From a virus, in the IMG/VR virus record IMGVR_UViG_3300010883_000027, positions 1 through 61,133 of that record: a DNA stretch of 61,133 bases; one strand, 5' to 3'. Under the pieces are notes generated by a model. It ran no database searches, was not told the origin of the DNA, and was given only the letters and a program-made list of their open reading frames with translations. The position numbers were made by a program, and so were the translations under genes. Position 1 is the first letter of the stretch. Each line of letters opens with the position of its first letter. Shown here piece by piece: positions 22,316-30,074 of this stretch.

Positions 22316-22473
22316 TGGTGGCAACCTGAGGACTCGAACCTCCATTTTTCCCCTATAAAGGGAACGTATTACTATTTAATACCTGTTTACGTAAACAGAC
22401 ATCTATAGTCTCAACATCTCTTCGACTTTAACTAGTCAGCCTAAAAATGTTTAAAACATTATACGACATCGCC
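22316..22473 (-). other. tRNA-like element with long insertion
   Basis: 5' GGCGAT (22473-22468) pairs with the 3' GTTGCC that precedes A and an encoded CCA (22316). A T-arm-like GGAGGTTCGAGTCCTC is present. The ~110 nt between contain a D-arm-like GACTAGTTAAAGTC, a 16-nt palindrome (CTGTTTACGTAAACAG) and TTCCC/GGGAA. Total 158 nt is far too long for a simple tRNA; intron-containing tRNA or fused elements are options. Confidence 0.4.
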
Positions 22474-22479
22474 ATAAAA

Positions 22480-22554
22480 TGGTGTTAGGGAAAGGCATCT
22501 AACCTTTCAGTTCCCCCTTTTGAAAGCGGGCGCTTTACATTTAAACTACCTAAC
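22480..22554 (-). tRNA. tRNA with disrupted anticodon stem
   Basis: Acceptor GTTAGG/CCTAAC, D-arm GTTT/AAGC, T-arm AAAGG/CCTTT with loop TTAGATG, discriminator A and encoded CCA. The anticodon arm CCCGC-TTTCAAA-AGGGG has two mismatches at the top; depending on register the anticodon is UUC (Glu) or UCA (which would read UGA). Confidence 0.5.
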
Positions 22555-22563
22555 ATAAAATTC

Positions 22564-22625
22564 TAGCGCTTAGAAGGGTTCGAACCCTCTCTTCAGATAT
22601 ACAAGAACTGTGTCCTGCAAGCGCT
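22564..22625 (-). other. Short tRNA-like RNA lacking a normal D-arm
   Basis: Perfect acceptor-like stem AGCGCTT/AAGCGCT and strong T-arm GAGGG/CCTTC with loop TTCGAAC, but only 62 nt in all. A CAGTT/ATCTG stem around CTTGTAT would give a UGU (Thr) anticodon and leaves just 7 nt for the D-region. Confidence 0.45.
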
Positions 22626-22684
22626 TATTTTATATTATAGAACCGTATCTATTATTTCAATTATTTTCTTCTTTAAATTCTTCT

Positions 22685-22858
22685 TTAAATTCCAAAGCAC
22701 CCACATATAGAGGCGTCGATAGTTCCGCAGTTGGTGCAGGCCGCTTCCATTAAGCTTCTCTCTAGCTCGTCAGCGTCTTCCAGCACTTCCTGCCTGTGTC
22801 CGTATTCGTCTGAAATAGATTGATGTTCCGTCTTCTCTGTCTTTATAAGATCTACCAT
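22685..22858 (-). CDS. Small Cys-rich protein, 57 aa
   Basis: ATG 22858, TAA 22685. Acidic helix (QEVLEDADELERSLMEA) followed by CTNC...CGC, a possible metal site. The start codon lies about 5 nt after the predicted transcription start, so nearly leaderless. Confidence 0.6.
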   Translation of the reverse strand: MVDLIKTEKTEHQSISDEYGHRQEVLEDADELERSLMEAACTNCGTIDASICGCFGI

Positions 22859-22869
22859 AACATTGATAT

Positions 22870-22898
22870 ATACTAAACTGTCTCTACTGTTTTGTCAA
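22870..22898 (-). promoter_or_regulatory. Promoter, nearly leaderless
   Basis: Minus strand: TTGACA (22898-22893), 17-bp spacer, TAGTAT (22875-22870), ATG at 22858. It lies just downstream of tRNA-Thr. Confidence 0.75.
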
Positions 22899-22917
22899 CT
22901 ACTATTGTAAAGAAAAT

Positions 22918-22993
22918 AGGCTCAGTTGGGTTCAAACCAACAGTCTCGCTACTTACGAGGTAGGTGATTTAAGTTCTATTTAATCTATGAGCC
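22918..22993 (-). tRNA. tRNA-Thr (CGU anticodon)
   Basis: Acceptor GGCTCA/TGAGCC, D-arm GATT/AATC, anticodon stem CTAC/GTAG with loop CTCGTAA, T-arm GTTGG/CCAAC with loop TTTGAAC. CCA not encoded. It reads ACG. Confidence 0.75.
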
Positions 22994-23003
22994 AATAAAT
23001 TGA

Positions 23004-23198
23004 TTATATCGCTATGTCCGCATATCTCTCTGATCTTTCCAAATCTCCTTGACTTAAAAGCTCTTTCGTGCTTTGAATAGTCGTTTCTCCATCGGAGGTC
23101 GATGCATCCATGGCTAGGTCCTCAGCTTCCTCTTTACCTTCTACAGACTTTATCGTAATCACTGTAGATGTCAAGACTGTTATCTCAAAATTCTTCAT
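23004..23198 (-). CDS. Hypothetical protein, 64 aa
   Basis: Start set to ATG 23198 (MKNFEITVLTSTVITIKSVE), just after the stop of the Cys-rich gene; the longer frame lies entirely inside that gene. Acidic and small, with a beta-rich first half. Function unknown. Confidence 0.6.
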   Translation of the reverse strand: MKNFEITVLTSTVITIKSVEGKEEAEDLAMDASTSDGETTIQSTKELLSQGDLERSERYADIAI

Positions 23199-23199
23199 A

Positions 23200-23814
23200 C
23201 TAACAATCACTCTCTGCGCACCAGGCGTCACAGATGCAATCAGGACTTTTCTTTCCGCAAATCCTACAAGTGCACTCGCAAACACCGCACTTCTGGCAAC
23301 AGCCGCATTCTTCACATTTTGCATATTCCGATGCTGTCCCACATGACTTGCAACTTACTTCGCGGCGGGCGAGACCTCCTCCACCCTCTACATTCCACTC
23401 TTCCCTAAGGTCCTCTTCTTTACACTCCTCTTCATAAGCTCTGACCTTTCTCAGGGCATCAGCGAGAGAGGTCCTTGGTTTCTCAGCTGCTTCCTCCTCT
23501 CCACAAGAGGCCTCTTCGCCCTCCGAGGAGGCACCCTTGAAGTCCCAGGAATGCCGAACATTCGTGATATTCTGGGGATTAACTAAGATCCAGACTAACT
23601 CCCCGTATTTTACATCCTCCCCCAAAAATGGGTTCACCACGCCTTCCGCTCGGCTTTGAAATTCTTTTGACCTGAAAAAGGCTATGCCATTCGTAATTGA
23701 TACGTTGTCTCCAGCTTTCAATGGACCCCCTGCTTTCACCGACACAACTGGCGTATGCGCAGCATCCGTGAGGTTAGGGGCGCTAGGCTTTTCGTTTAGG
23801 TTTGTTCCACTCAT
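23200..23814 (-). CDS. Cys-rich protein with several zinc knuckles
   Basis: 204 residues. N-terminal ~90 residues form a beta domain (VSVKAGGPLKAGDNVSITNG); an acidic linker follows; the last ~55 residues hold about 16 Cys in CxxC-type pairs (CKSCG, CEECGCC, CRICG, CICD). Probably several zinc sites. It follows a promoter and a tRNA-like leader. Confidence 0.6.
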   Translation of the reverse strand: MSGTNLNEKPSAPNLTDAAHTPVVSVKAGGPLKAGDNVSITNGIAFFRSKEFQSRAEGVVNPFLGEDVKYGELVWILVNPQNITNVRHSWDFKGASSEGEEASCGEEEAAEKPRTSLADALRKVRAYEEECKEEDLREEWNVEGGGGLARREVSCKSCGTASEYAKCEECGCCQKCGVCECTCRICGKKSPDCICDAWCAESDC

Positions 23815-23843
23815 TTTATTTTATTTTTTTTAATTTCAATTTA

Positions 23844-23894
23844 GTTATTGATTCGAACCTGTGGTGTTGAGGGACCCACTTTCCGTTAAGATCT
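23844..23894 (-). other. tRNA-like 5' leader
   Basis: The predicted transcript of the promoter at 23901-23928 begins with CTTAACGGAAAGTGGG..CCTCAACACC..GGTTCGAATC, resembling D- to T-arm sequence of the tRNA-like element at 21984-22118, but no acceptor stem forms. Probably a decayed tRNA in the leader of 23200-23814. Confidence 0.35.
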
Positions 23895-23900
23895 GTATGC

Positions 23901-23928
23901 AATATACAGCAGATCCTGATATTGTCAA
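23901..23928 (-). promoter_or_regulatory. Promoter for 23200-23814
   Basis: Minus strand: TTGACA (23928-23923), 16-bp spacer ending GCTG, TATATT (23906-23901). Its -35 box overlaps the T-tract of the terminator just upstream. Confidence 0.85.
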
Positions 23929-23963
23929 TAAAAAAGTTGACCTGCCCTTTCGGACAGGCCAAC
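23929..23963 (-). terminator. Strong intrinsic terminator
   Basis: Minus strand: 12-bp stem GTTGGCCTGTCC / GGGCAGGTCAAC with a GAAA loop, then TTTTTT. It ends the operon with 24110-24541 and is followed at once by a promoter. Confidence 0.9.
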
Positions 23964-24109
23964 TCTACAGGAAGAGACCTAGCCCACACCAGCGGGGCGA
24001 GATCGAATACAAAGCTGGGACGAAATATCAAAATCTCCCAACCATCTTATATTAACGGGGGAAATCATTTTTTCAAGTTCTTTTTTCAAGTCATATATCT
24101 CTAAAAAAT

Positions 24110-24541
24110 TCAAGAAGTTTTTAGAATCCTTTCCAGGAAGGAAGTTTCGTTTGCCTCAATGAGTTCTTCCTTGTGGATAATGCGGAATTCCTCCGTATTT
24201 GCCACGCTTTCCTCCTCGTCGGCGAAGATTACAAATCGACAATTGTTATCCTTCGACTGAGCCTCTGCGAAATCTATACTTCTTCTATCCTCTGAATCAA
24301 TTACACAAAATTCGAAAGCCCCGTTCTTTAAAAAGCCCTCAGCCTCCTCGAACGAATCTGTCACCCGCAGGTCGAAGAATCCATTGAATTTCTTTAGAAA
24401 TCCCTCTAGATCTTCGGGGTTTGTCTCTATAAAGAGAACTTCGATCTTCTGTCCCAGAGTGTCCAACAAGTCATTCTCGAAGAAGTCCTTCAGTTTATTC
24501 GCGTTAGTTTTTAACTCATTGATAAGCAATTCTGTATTCAT
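24110..24541 (-). CDS. Receiver-domain-like (CheY-fold) protein, degenerate
   Basis: 143 residues. After an N-terminal helix, KIEVLFIETNPEDLEGFLKKF and FEFCVIDSED follow the spacing of response-regulator receiver domains (first acidic pair and phospho-Asp strand), but the invariant lysine is not evident. It may bind a partner without phosphorylation. Confidence is modest. Confidence 0.45.
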   Translation of the reverse strand: MNTELLINELKTNANKLKDFFENDLLDTLGQKIEVLFIETNPEDLEGFLKKFNGFFDLRVTDSFEEAEGFLKNGAFEFCVIDSEDRRSIDFAEAQSKDNNCRFVIFADEEESVANTEEFRIIHKEELIEANETSFLERILKTS

Positions 24542-24550
24542 AATTATCTG

Positions 24551-24964
24551 TTAACCTCCAAGAATCTTAACCAAATACGAACCCCCACCACCGCCAACAA
24601 GACTGATAGCTCCTACGGCGGCCATAAATTTTAGATTCAAATGCCGTTGCTCGGTATTAACCCTAGCTTGCTCCTCCTTATCTTTCAAATACCTTCTTTC
24701 ATTGTTCTTACTTTCCGCCTCTAGCGCCTGGACACTGCCGACCAATGCTCGCAAGTGTCCAGCTACCCCTGGAGTGTTAAGGTCCCCTGTGCCGCTAATA
24801 GATTCGTGCAAATCCTTGATAGCCTCTTTGAGCTGAGGCACCGCCTCCGCGATCTTAGAACTGTCATATTCTAACCTGATTATCCTTTCCGACAACAGAT
24901 CGACTTTTTCCTTAATTTGATCGAGGTCATGTACAAGTCTTTTTGTTTCTAAATGTTCTGACAT
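24551..24964 (-). CDS. Coiled-coil protein with C-terminal membrane anchor
   Basis: 137 residues: long heptad-rich helix (about 5-110, DLDQIKEKVDLLSERIIRLE), then a hydrophobic Gly-rich segment (LKFMAAVGAISLVGGGGGSYLV). A tail-anchored, probably oligomeric membrane protein. Starts ~100 nt after the promoter at 25070. Confidence 0.6.
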   Translation of the reverse strand: MSEHLETKRLVHDLDQIKEKVDLLSERIIRLEYDSSKIAEAVPQLKEAIKDLHESISGTGDLNTPGVAGHLRALVGSVQALEAESKNNERRYLKDKEEQARVNTEQRHLNLKFMAAVGAISLVGGGGGSYLVKILGG

Positions 24965-25069
24965 AGCTTACAATCTTTACACATTTATAGTTTAATTTCG
25001 AATAAATAAATTAATTATTTAATATTGCTTTTTTTGTTTAGGTAGTCGTCATATTTTTAACAGTTATAT

Positions 25070-25080
25070 AATATACACTT
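25070..25080 (-). promoter_or_regulatory. -10 element of the AGTG-TATATT class, no -35
   Basis: Minus strand TAAGTGTATATTA (TATATT at 25075-25070). No TTGACA-like box at the right distance; the terminator hairpin occupies that place. It could need an activator. Confidence 0.5.
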
Positions 25081-25085
25081 ACAAT

Positions 25086-25114
25086 AGAAAGGGAGGTTTT
25101 TAGCCTCCCTTTCT
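25086..25114 (-). terminator. Terminator hairpin after the PRPP synthetase gene
   Basis: Perfect stem AGAAAGGGAGG/CCTCCCTTTCT, loop CTAAAAA. The T-tract is weak on the minus strand and better on the plus strand. Confidence 0.75.
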
Positions 25115-25136
25115 CCTTTTTTCAATTAATTTCTAA

Positions 25137-26108
25137 TTAAAAGCCAGTGATAGGGAAGAGTCCCGAGATACTTTCGTTCTTAATGGTGCAGTCGATAGCC
25201 TCCGCCAACACAGGAGCAATACTAAGGACTTCTATCATCTTAGTATTGACCAACCCTCCCACGGTATTAGTAGTTATGATTTTATCTATAAAAATATCAC
25301 CTTTCAGGACCTTTTTCCCGGAAGAGGTCAATGGAAGGTGTGTTGCGAATGCAAAAACTTCCTTCGCCCCTTTCTGCTTAAGAAGTTTAGCAGCCCCATC
25401 CAGGGTCCCTAAGGACTCGGACATATCGTCGATCATGAGGATCTTCTTACCCTTCACATTACCGATCACTCTTTTTTGGATTACCCTTGTCGCGCTTAAT
25501 CTCTTTTTATGGACAATGGCGAAGTCCAGACCCAAAACCTCGGAGAATTTCTCTATCTTCTTAACGCTTCCTAGGTCTGGGGCCACTAATTTCCAGTCTT
25601 TTAATTCCTCTTTAGTTTTCGCAAGTTTTTCTTTAAAATATTTAATAAGTAAATTACAAGGAATTAGGGAGTCGAAGGGCACGGACGACTGCCCCTGCAG
25701 AACTAAGTTATGTATATCTATAGTAATAATTCTTGTGGCCCCAGCCTCCTTCAGAAGATCAAACATCAATCTAGAGCTTATTGGCGTCCTCGGCTCAGTC
25801 TTCCTGTCCTGTCTGGCGTAAGCAAAATAAGGGATTACCGCCGTTATCTTCTCCGCCGAAGCTAACTTCGCAGTATGAATAAGTAACAAAAGCTCCATGA
25901 AATCATGGTTCGGATTATTAGTCGACTGAACAAAAAATACATTTTTACCTCTAACGTTGTCCTTTAAGTGGCAATAGATCTCTCCTGACGGGAAGTTCTT
26001 TGTATCTACCTTGCCTTTATAGTCTCTCCCTGATTTCTTTTTAAGGATGTTACATATCTCTTCTGTGAGTTTTGGATTAGATCTACCGCTAAAAATTAAG
26101 TTATCCAT
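25137..26108 (-). CDS. prs: Ribose-phosphate pyrophosphokinase (PRPP synthetase)
   Basis: 323 residues, near the usual ~315. The flexible-loop YFAYARQDRKTEPRTPISSR, TIDIHN, VAPDLGS and the PRPP-binding loop MIDDMSESLGTLDGA are in order; the loop reads DDMSES where most enzymes have DDMIDT. It makes PRPP from ribose 5-phosphate and ATP for nucleotide and NAD synthesis. Phage copies are known to boost dNTP supply or, paired with NAMPT, to rebuild NAD; no NAMPT gene is seen here. Confidence 0.93.
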   Translation of the reverse strand: MDNLIFSGRSNPKLTEEICNILKKKSGRDYKGKVDTKNFPSGEIYCHLKDNVRGKNVFFVQSTNNPNHDFMELLLLIHTAKLASAEKITAVIPYFAYARQDRKTEPRTPISSRLMFDLLKEAGATRIITIDIHNLVLQGQSSVPFDSLIPCNLLIKYFKEKLAKTKEELKDWKLVAPDLGSVKKIEKFSEVLGLDFAIVHKKRLSATRVIQKRVIGNVKGKKILMIDDMSESLGTLDGAAKLLKQKGAKEVFAFATHLPLTSSGKKVLKGDIFIDKIITTNTVGGLVNTKMIEVLSIAPVLAEAIDCTIKNESISGLFPITGF

Positions 26109-26169
26109 ATATATATATATATTATTAGTAACTATCCATTTCCGACTTATTTGTAATGTATATTTCCAT

Positions 26170-26652
26170 CTACTGGAATTTATCTTCTATTATTAAATTA
26201 AGGAACTGTTTAATCTTTTTATTAAAGTCAGTGCCTGGACTAATGTTCTTCTTTTCGCAAAAGCCCTTGAGGAAAGTCTTAACATCATTGCCGAACTCCT
26301 CTGACCTAGCCTTCAAATCACACGCAATTATTGCCAATTGAAGTTCGGGGATCTCCTTGTAGGACTCGTAGTATTCTAAATGATGGGGATTGACTAATTG
26401 GTGGTGACGAATTGCATCCGCAAGCTTATCCTTCTCTCCAGAAAAGAACCCTACATATTCGTATTGACCTAATTTACTCAAATCATGCTTGAATATTTCG
26501 ATAGTTACTCTCCTGGCGAAGCGCGGCCTGCCTATTTCTATTAACTTTTCTGCAAGTTTTACTCCGTTCTCATGAACTTTTCTCAAATGTGATATTACTC
26601 TTCTGTAATTTTCAAGATCTTTTAGAATCTTTATCTCTTCTTCACTTTTCAT
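26170..26652 (-). CDS. DUF5662-like HD-type protein
   Basis: 160 residues, helical. H-rich signature: HDLSKLGQYEYVGF (about 56-69), RHHQLVNPHHLEYY (about 82-95), as in DUF5662, which looks like a distant HD-phosphohydrolase. It may dephosphorylate nucleotides; function unproven. It starts at the stop of the 33-aa gene (ATGA). Confidence 0.6.
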   Translation of the reverse strand: MKSEEEIKILKDLENYRRVISHLRKVHENGVKLAEKLIEIGRPRFARRVTIEIFKHDLSKLGQYEYVGFFSGEKDKLADAIRHHQLVNPHHLEYYESYKEIPELQLAIIACDLKARSEEFGNDVKTFLKGFCEKKNISPGTDFNKKIKQFLNLIIEDKFQ

Positions 26653-26750
26653 TCCTCATCATCATCGGGCTCAGACTCCGAAAACAATTCGTGGCCGGAG
26701 TCTGTGCCTAATATTTCTTCTTCAAAAGGATTGTAATTTGTTTCTAACAT
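26649..26750 (-). CDS. Leaderless acidic peptide, 33 aa
   Basis: ATG 26750 lies 6 nt after TATATT; TGA at 26649 overlaps the next ATG. It begins MLETNYNPFEEEILG and ends in a run of Asp/Glu. It may serve mainly to couple translation of the downstream gene on a leaderless mRNA. Confidence 0.6.
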   Translation of the reverse strand: MLETNYNPFEEEILGTDSGHELFSESEPDDDEE

Positions 26751-26756
26751 ACAAGC

Positions 26757-26767
26757 AATATACACTC
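26757..26767 (-). promoter_or_regulatory. -10 element, leaderless, no -35
   Basis: Minus strand GAGAGTGTATATTGCTTGTATG: TATATT at 26762-26757, then 6 nt and ATG. No TTGACA upstream. Confidence 0.6.
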
Positions 26768-26771
26768 TCAG

Positions 26772-27986
26772 CTAAATTCGAATATGACTTCTTTTGAAAT
26801 ACTTTTCAAAGCCAACCTTAGTAGCTGTGACACTTTCTCCCGCACTCCAACTTCCTAGCGCGAAAGGTAACTTCGCGTCAAATTCTACTCTGTTTTTATT
26901 CACATCTGAGTAATCTGTGTTCCAGCTGTTGAAATCATACCCGCACCAAAGGTCGCCAATATTATATGAATAGATTGAATTTCTAAGAGTATTAGAAAAC
27001 CCCGCTACAACGGTCCCCGCGAGAGTCCTTTGATTCGAGTCGCCGCCCTCTCCACTGAATATATTATTTTCCAACCTAGATTTCTGTAGATTCTTAGAGA
27101 AGAAAGCTACCTCGCAATAGTCTGTTAGGTTGTTCGTTATCAAGCAGTTACGACCCATCACTTCGATGCCAATGTTGCCGCCTTCAATATGATTATTGAT
27201 TGTGTAGCTCTCAAGTTGCCAAGCATCCTGCCGCACTACCTCTGGTTTCACTGTGAAGTCCTGACCGTAGCCCAAGAACCTACCTAATAAGCCGTAATCT
27301 TTTAGTTTCGAAGCCCCAATTCCTCTGGATCTCTTAGTCGCATCACCGAACATCGTAAGGTGACACCCATCGATCCAATGGTTATGCAAGTAGCCGACTC
27401 TATTGATTAGTGCAGAATTCCTCTCCATCGTTTCCGCCGCAATGATCTTTATATTGGAGATTCCGCCCCGAGTAGCCTGAAAATCATTACCTTTGAATTG
27501 ATAATGACCGATAACGCTTAGAAAATCTGTTTTTCCGAAATATTTAAAGACGGTATTGTGCCCTTTTACTCCCTCAATTGAAATTGGCGCAGGAACCCAA
27601 TGATTATCGTTGAACCAGAACGCCCCGGCAGGGAACTTGATGGGTTCACAAAAAATATTATTTGTATAGTCCCATCCAGAATTGATTGCCCCGACATTAA
27701 CCTTATGGTGAGTTCTCGCCGAGGTAAGGAAGTTCAGCTTATCGAAGATAGCTTCCTTTAGGTAGGCGTCGCAGTTGACTGCTGCCCCTTTTTTGTGAGA
27801 CTTTAAATCTTCTTTGGAGAAATAATCTCTAATATCATTAAACTTAGTTCCCGCCATAGAGAACTTGGAAATTCTCCCTTCAATGTAGGCGGCAATGTGT
27901 TTCGGGGTCTCTTTAATTACTGCATCTACGGCAGAGATTTCACCCTCCCATTTCTTTCCTTCGTCCGTTGTAACTTGTATATTCAT
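26772..27986 (-). CDS. Predicted right-handed beta-helix protein
   Basis: 404 residues of short beta strands with repeated N/G turns (GGISNIKIIAAETMERNSALI, NNHIEGGNIGIEVMGRNCLITNNL), the pattern of pectate-lyase-like beta helices used by phage tailspikes and depolymerases. No signal peptide. The site inside the nucleotide-metabolism operon (overlapping the DHFR gene stop) is odd for a structural protein. It could be a spike enzyme or an unrelated binding protein. Confidence 0.55.
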   Translation of the reverse strand: MNIQVTTDEGKKWEGEISAVDAVIKETPKHIAAYIEGRISKFSMAGTKFNDIRDYFSKEDLKSHKKGAAVNCDAYLKEAIFDKLNFLTSARTHHKVNVGAINSGWDYTNNIFCEPIKFPAGAFWFNDNHWVPAPISIEGVKGHNTVFKYFGKTDFLSVIGHYQFKGNDFQATRGGISNIKIIAAETMERNSALINRVGYLHNHWIDGCHLTMFGDATKRSRGIGASKLKDYGLLGRFLGYGQDFTVKPEVVRQDAWQLESYTINNHIEGGNIGIEVMGRNCLITNNLTDYCEVAFFSKNLQKSRLENNIFSGEGGDSNQRTLAGTVVAGFSNTLRNSIYSYNIGDLWCGYDFNSWNTDYSDVNKNRVEFDAKLPFALGSWSAGESVTATKVGFEKYFKRSHIRI

Positions 27987-28462
27987 TTATTATTATTATT
28001 ATTATTATTATTATGGTATTGCTCGATCTTAAACTCTTCTGTCTCTTGTATCGTTTTAACTATTTGAAAATCTTCTTCAAATTCCGGGAAAAAACAGTCG
28101 CCCTCAGTCTCTCTCTTGACTCTCGTCAAAAATAGATCAGAGCACAAAGGGAGCATGAGGCTGTAGATCTCGGCACCGCCGCAGACGAATATCTCTCCGT
28201 CGAACACAGGAATATCCTCTACTGTTTTATACACATCTACATTCTTACATGAAAAGTCGCCTCGACTCAAGACAATAGTTGTTCTTCCTGGCAGAACCCT
28301 TCCGATGGACTCGAAAGTTTTGCGTCCCATCAGGAGAGCTGAACCCATCGTCTTTCTCTTGAACCATTTGAAGTCATCTGGAAGATACCAGGGGATCTGA
28401 CCTCCGTTTCCTATAGACCTGTTCTCAGACATGGCGGCTATTGCCATGAAATTATTTTTCAT
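27983..28462 (-). CDS. folA: Dihydrofolate reductase
   Basis: 159 residues. MAIAAMSENRSIGNGGQIPWYLPDDFKWFK carries the substrate-site Asp, then MGRKTFESIGR, LPGRTTIVLSR and VCGGAEIY, all in standard order. It regenerates tetrahydrofolate consumed by the phage ThyA encoded just downstream on the other side of a small gene. The last residues are a run of eight Asn encoded by an (AAT)n microsatellite. Confidence 0.93.
   Translation of the reverse strand: MKNNFMAIAAMSENRSIGNGGQIPWYLPDDFKWFKRKTMGSALLMGRKTFESIGRVLPGRTTIVLSRGDFSCKNVDVYKTVEDIPVFDGEIFVCGGAEIYSLMLPLCSDLFLTRVKRETEGDCFFPEFEEDFQIVKTIQETEEFKIEQYHNNNNNNNNK
27987..28012. repeat. (AAT)n microsatellite at the DHFR 3' end
   Basis: About eight tandem AAT codons on the minus strand give poly-Asn. 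Length changes would keep the frame. Confidence 0.8.
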
Positions 28463-28463
28463 A

Positions 28464-28742
28464 CTACTTTTCGAATACTTTAACTAAGGCTTTATAGATA
28501 TCCGTTCTGAATGCCGCCTCTACATCTTCCTTGACCTCTAGTAGGTTCCCACAGAATTTACAAAACTTAACTTCTAAATTATCAAAGTCATCTACCTCTA
28601 GGAGATTCTTTTGTCCTCTCTCGCATTTTTTCTCCGAGCATATCATCAGAGGGTCTCCTTCGGGGCAGTCATCGATGACCCAACCGAAGTCTCCACTTAA
28701 GATATTACTAAGATCCACTACGTGCTTTCTAGTTATTTTCAT
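28464..28742 (-). CDS. Small Cys-containing protein, 92 aa
   Basis: Between ThyA and DHFR. CSEKKC and CKFCG could bind zinc. Not recognised. Overlaps the thyA stop by 4 nt. Confidence 0.55.
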   Translation of the reverse strand: MKITRKHVVDLSNILSGDFGWVIDDCPEGDPLMICSEKKCERGQKNLLEVDDFDNLEVKFCKFCGNLLEVKEDVEAAFRTDIYKALVKVFEK

Positions 28743-29530
28743 ACTGATACTTCCGCCTTTATATGAGGGTGAGGGTCGTAGCCCTCTAGTTTAAAGTCTT
28801 CGAACTTAAAACCATCTATACGTTCTCTAGGAGTTATTGTCATCTTAGGTAGAGGTCGCGGCTCTCTAGTTAGTTGAAGTTTTGCCTGTTCAATATGATT
28901 ATTGTATAAGTGGAGATCTCCATATGTATGAGTAAAAACTCCCGCTTCTAACCCGCAGACTTGCGCCACCATCATAGTTAATAATGAGTAAGAGGCAATA
29001 TTATAGGCATTCCCAAGAAATAGGTCGCAACTTCTTTGATATAACTGACAATCTAACTTGCCTTCATTGACATAAAACTGAAAGAAGCAATGGCAAGGGG
29101 GCAGCGCCATCTTGTCTACCTCTCCAGGGTTCCATGCTGTTACAATTAGTCTGCGTCTATTAGGGTCTGACTTGATCCTCTCAATCACTTCCGTCAATTG
29201 GTCTATGGAGTTCCCATGTTGATCTCTCCAGGATCTCCACTGTTCCCCATAGACTGGGCCGAGATCGCCGTTCTTATCACTCCATTTATCCCAGATCTTT
29301 ACGCCGTTATCTTGTAGGTATTTAATATTAGTGTCTGAACTAATTATCCACAATAACTCGTGAATAATGGATTTCAGATGTAGCTTCTTGGTAGTAAGAA
29401 GAGGGAAACCTTTCGATAAATCAAATTTAGCTTGGGCTCCGAAGACACTAAGGGTTCCCGTCCCCGTCCTATCTCCTTTCTGTTTTCCTTCTGAAAGAAC
29501 TAATTCAAGTAATTCTTTGTACTGTTTCAT
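28739..29530 (-). CDS. thyA: Thymidylate synthase
   Basis: 263 residues, the length of bacterial ThyA. Catalytic Cys in [14 protein letters not shown] (about residue 144), the [11 protein letters not shown] dUMP-phosphate site, and [13 protein letters not shown] with the Asn that selects dUMP rather than dCMP. It methylates dUMP to dTMP with methylene-THF, pairing with the phage DHFR. Confidence 0.95.
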   Translation of the reverse strand: MKQYKELLELVLSEGKQKGDRTGTGTLSVFGAQAKFDLSKGFPLLTTKKLHLKSIIHELLWIISSDTNIKYLQDNGVKIWDKWSDKNGDLGPVYGEQWRSWRDQHGNSIDQLTEVIERIKSDPNRRRLIVTAWNPGEVDKMALPPCHCFFQFYVNEGKLDCQLYQRSCDLFLGNAYNIASYSLLTMMVAQVCGLEAGVFTHTYGDLHLYNNHIEQAKLQLTREPRPLPKMTITPRERIDGFKFEDFKLEGYDPHPHIKAEVSV

Positions 29531-29536
29531 ACTTTT

Positions 29537-29758
29537 TTATACTTCTTTTTCATAAATTTCAAACACATCTTCTGAACTACTAAAAGAATCTTCCTCTACG
29601 ATCCAATCTACACCATCGACATCGTCTGTCTCCCCTCTTTTGTATCCAGTATATTCCTCTATTTCTTGAAGAAGTGTTTCTTTATCTCTTGAAATTTCAC
29701 CGTTTAAATCTCCAGCGCCATCACATCTTGTGTCATGACTAATTACATATACTATCAT
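29537..29758 (-). CDS. Acidic hypothetical protein, 73 aa
   Basis: I favour ATG 29758 (AATATG context); a start at 29782 overlaps the upstream gene. Very acidic; begins MIVYVISHDTRCDGAGDLNG. Function unknown. Confidence 0.55.
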   Translation of the reverse strand: MIVYVISHDTRCDGAGDLNGEISRDKETLLQEIEEYTGYKRGETDDVDGVDWIVEEDSFSSSEDVFEIYEKEV

Positions 29759-29771
29759 ATTTTTTTCTCGT

Positions 29772-30023
29772 TTAACACTCATAATCTGCTATGTTTTCTT
29801 CAAGAAACTCTCCTACGAATCCGCTCTGTCTGAGACAATCTACATACGTATCAGCCCTCTCTTCCCCCTTCTCACCGTAATCTCCGAACTCTATAGCTAG
29901 CTCCCCATCTACAAAGATATGTATCTCTCGATAATCAAACACGAATTCAAAGTCGTTTATGTCGTAACGTGTAACGACCTTGACTTCCTTTATTTCTTGC
30001 GGCTTTAATAATTTAATACTCAT
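29772..30023 (-). CDS. Hypothetical protein, 83 aa
   Basis: Small beta-rich protein (EFVFDYREIHIFVDGELAIEFG). Not recognised. The 50 nt before it hold only a 16-codon open frame. Confidence 0.55.
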   Translation of the reverse strand: MSIKLLKPQEIKEVKVVTRYDINDFEFVFDYREIHIFVDGELAIEFGDYGEKGEERADTYVDCLRQSGFVGEFLEENIADYEC

Positions 30024-30074
30024 GATGACAATGCTTTGTTACTGCTACTAGTTCTACTATCATATTACTTAATT

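Noticed and set aside
23816-24031. 71-aa minus-strand open frame
   Set aside because: It runs over a terminator, a promoter and a tRNA-like leader, so it cannot be a normal gene.
25147-25821. 224-codon plus-strand open frame
   Set aside because: Antisense shadow of the clear PRPP synthetase gene.
25137-26108. NAD+ reconstitution (anti-Thoeris type) pathway
   Set aside because: PRPP synthetase is present but no NAMPT or related NAD gene is seen in the window.
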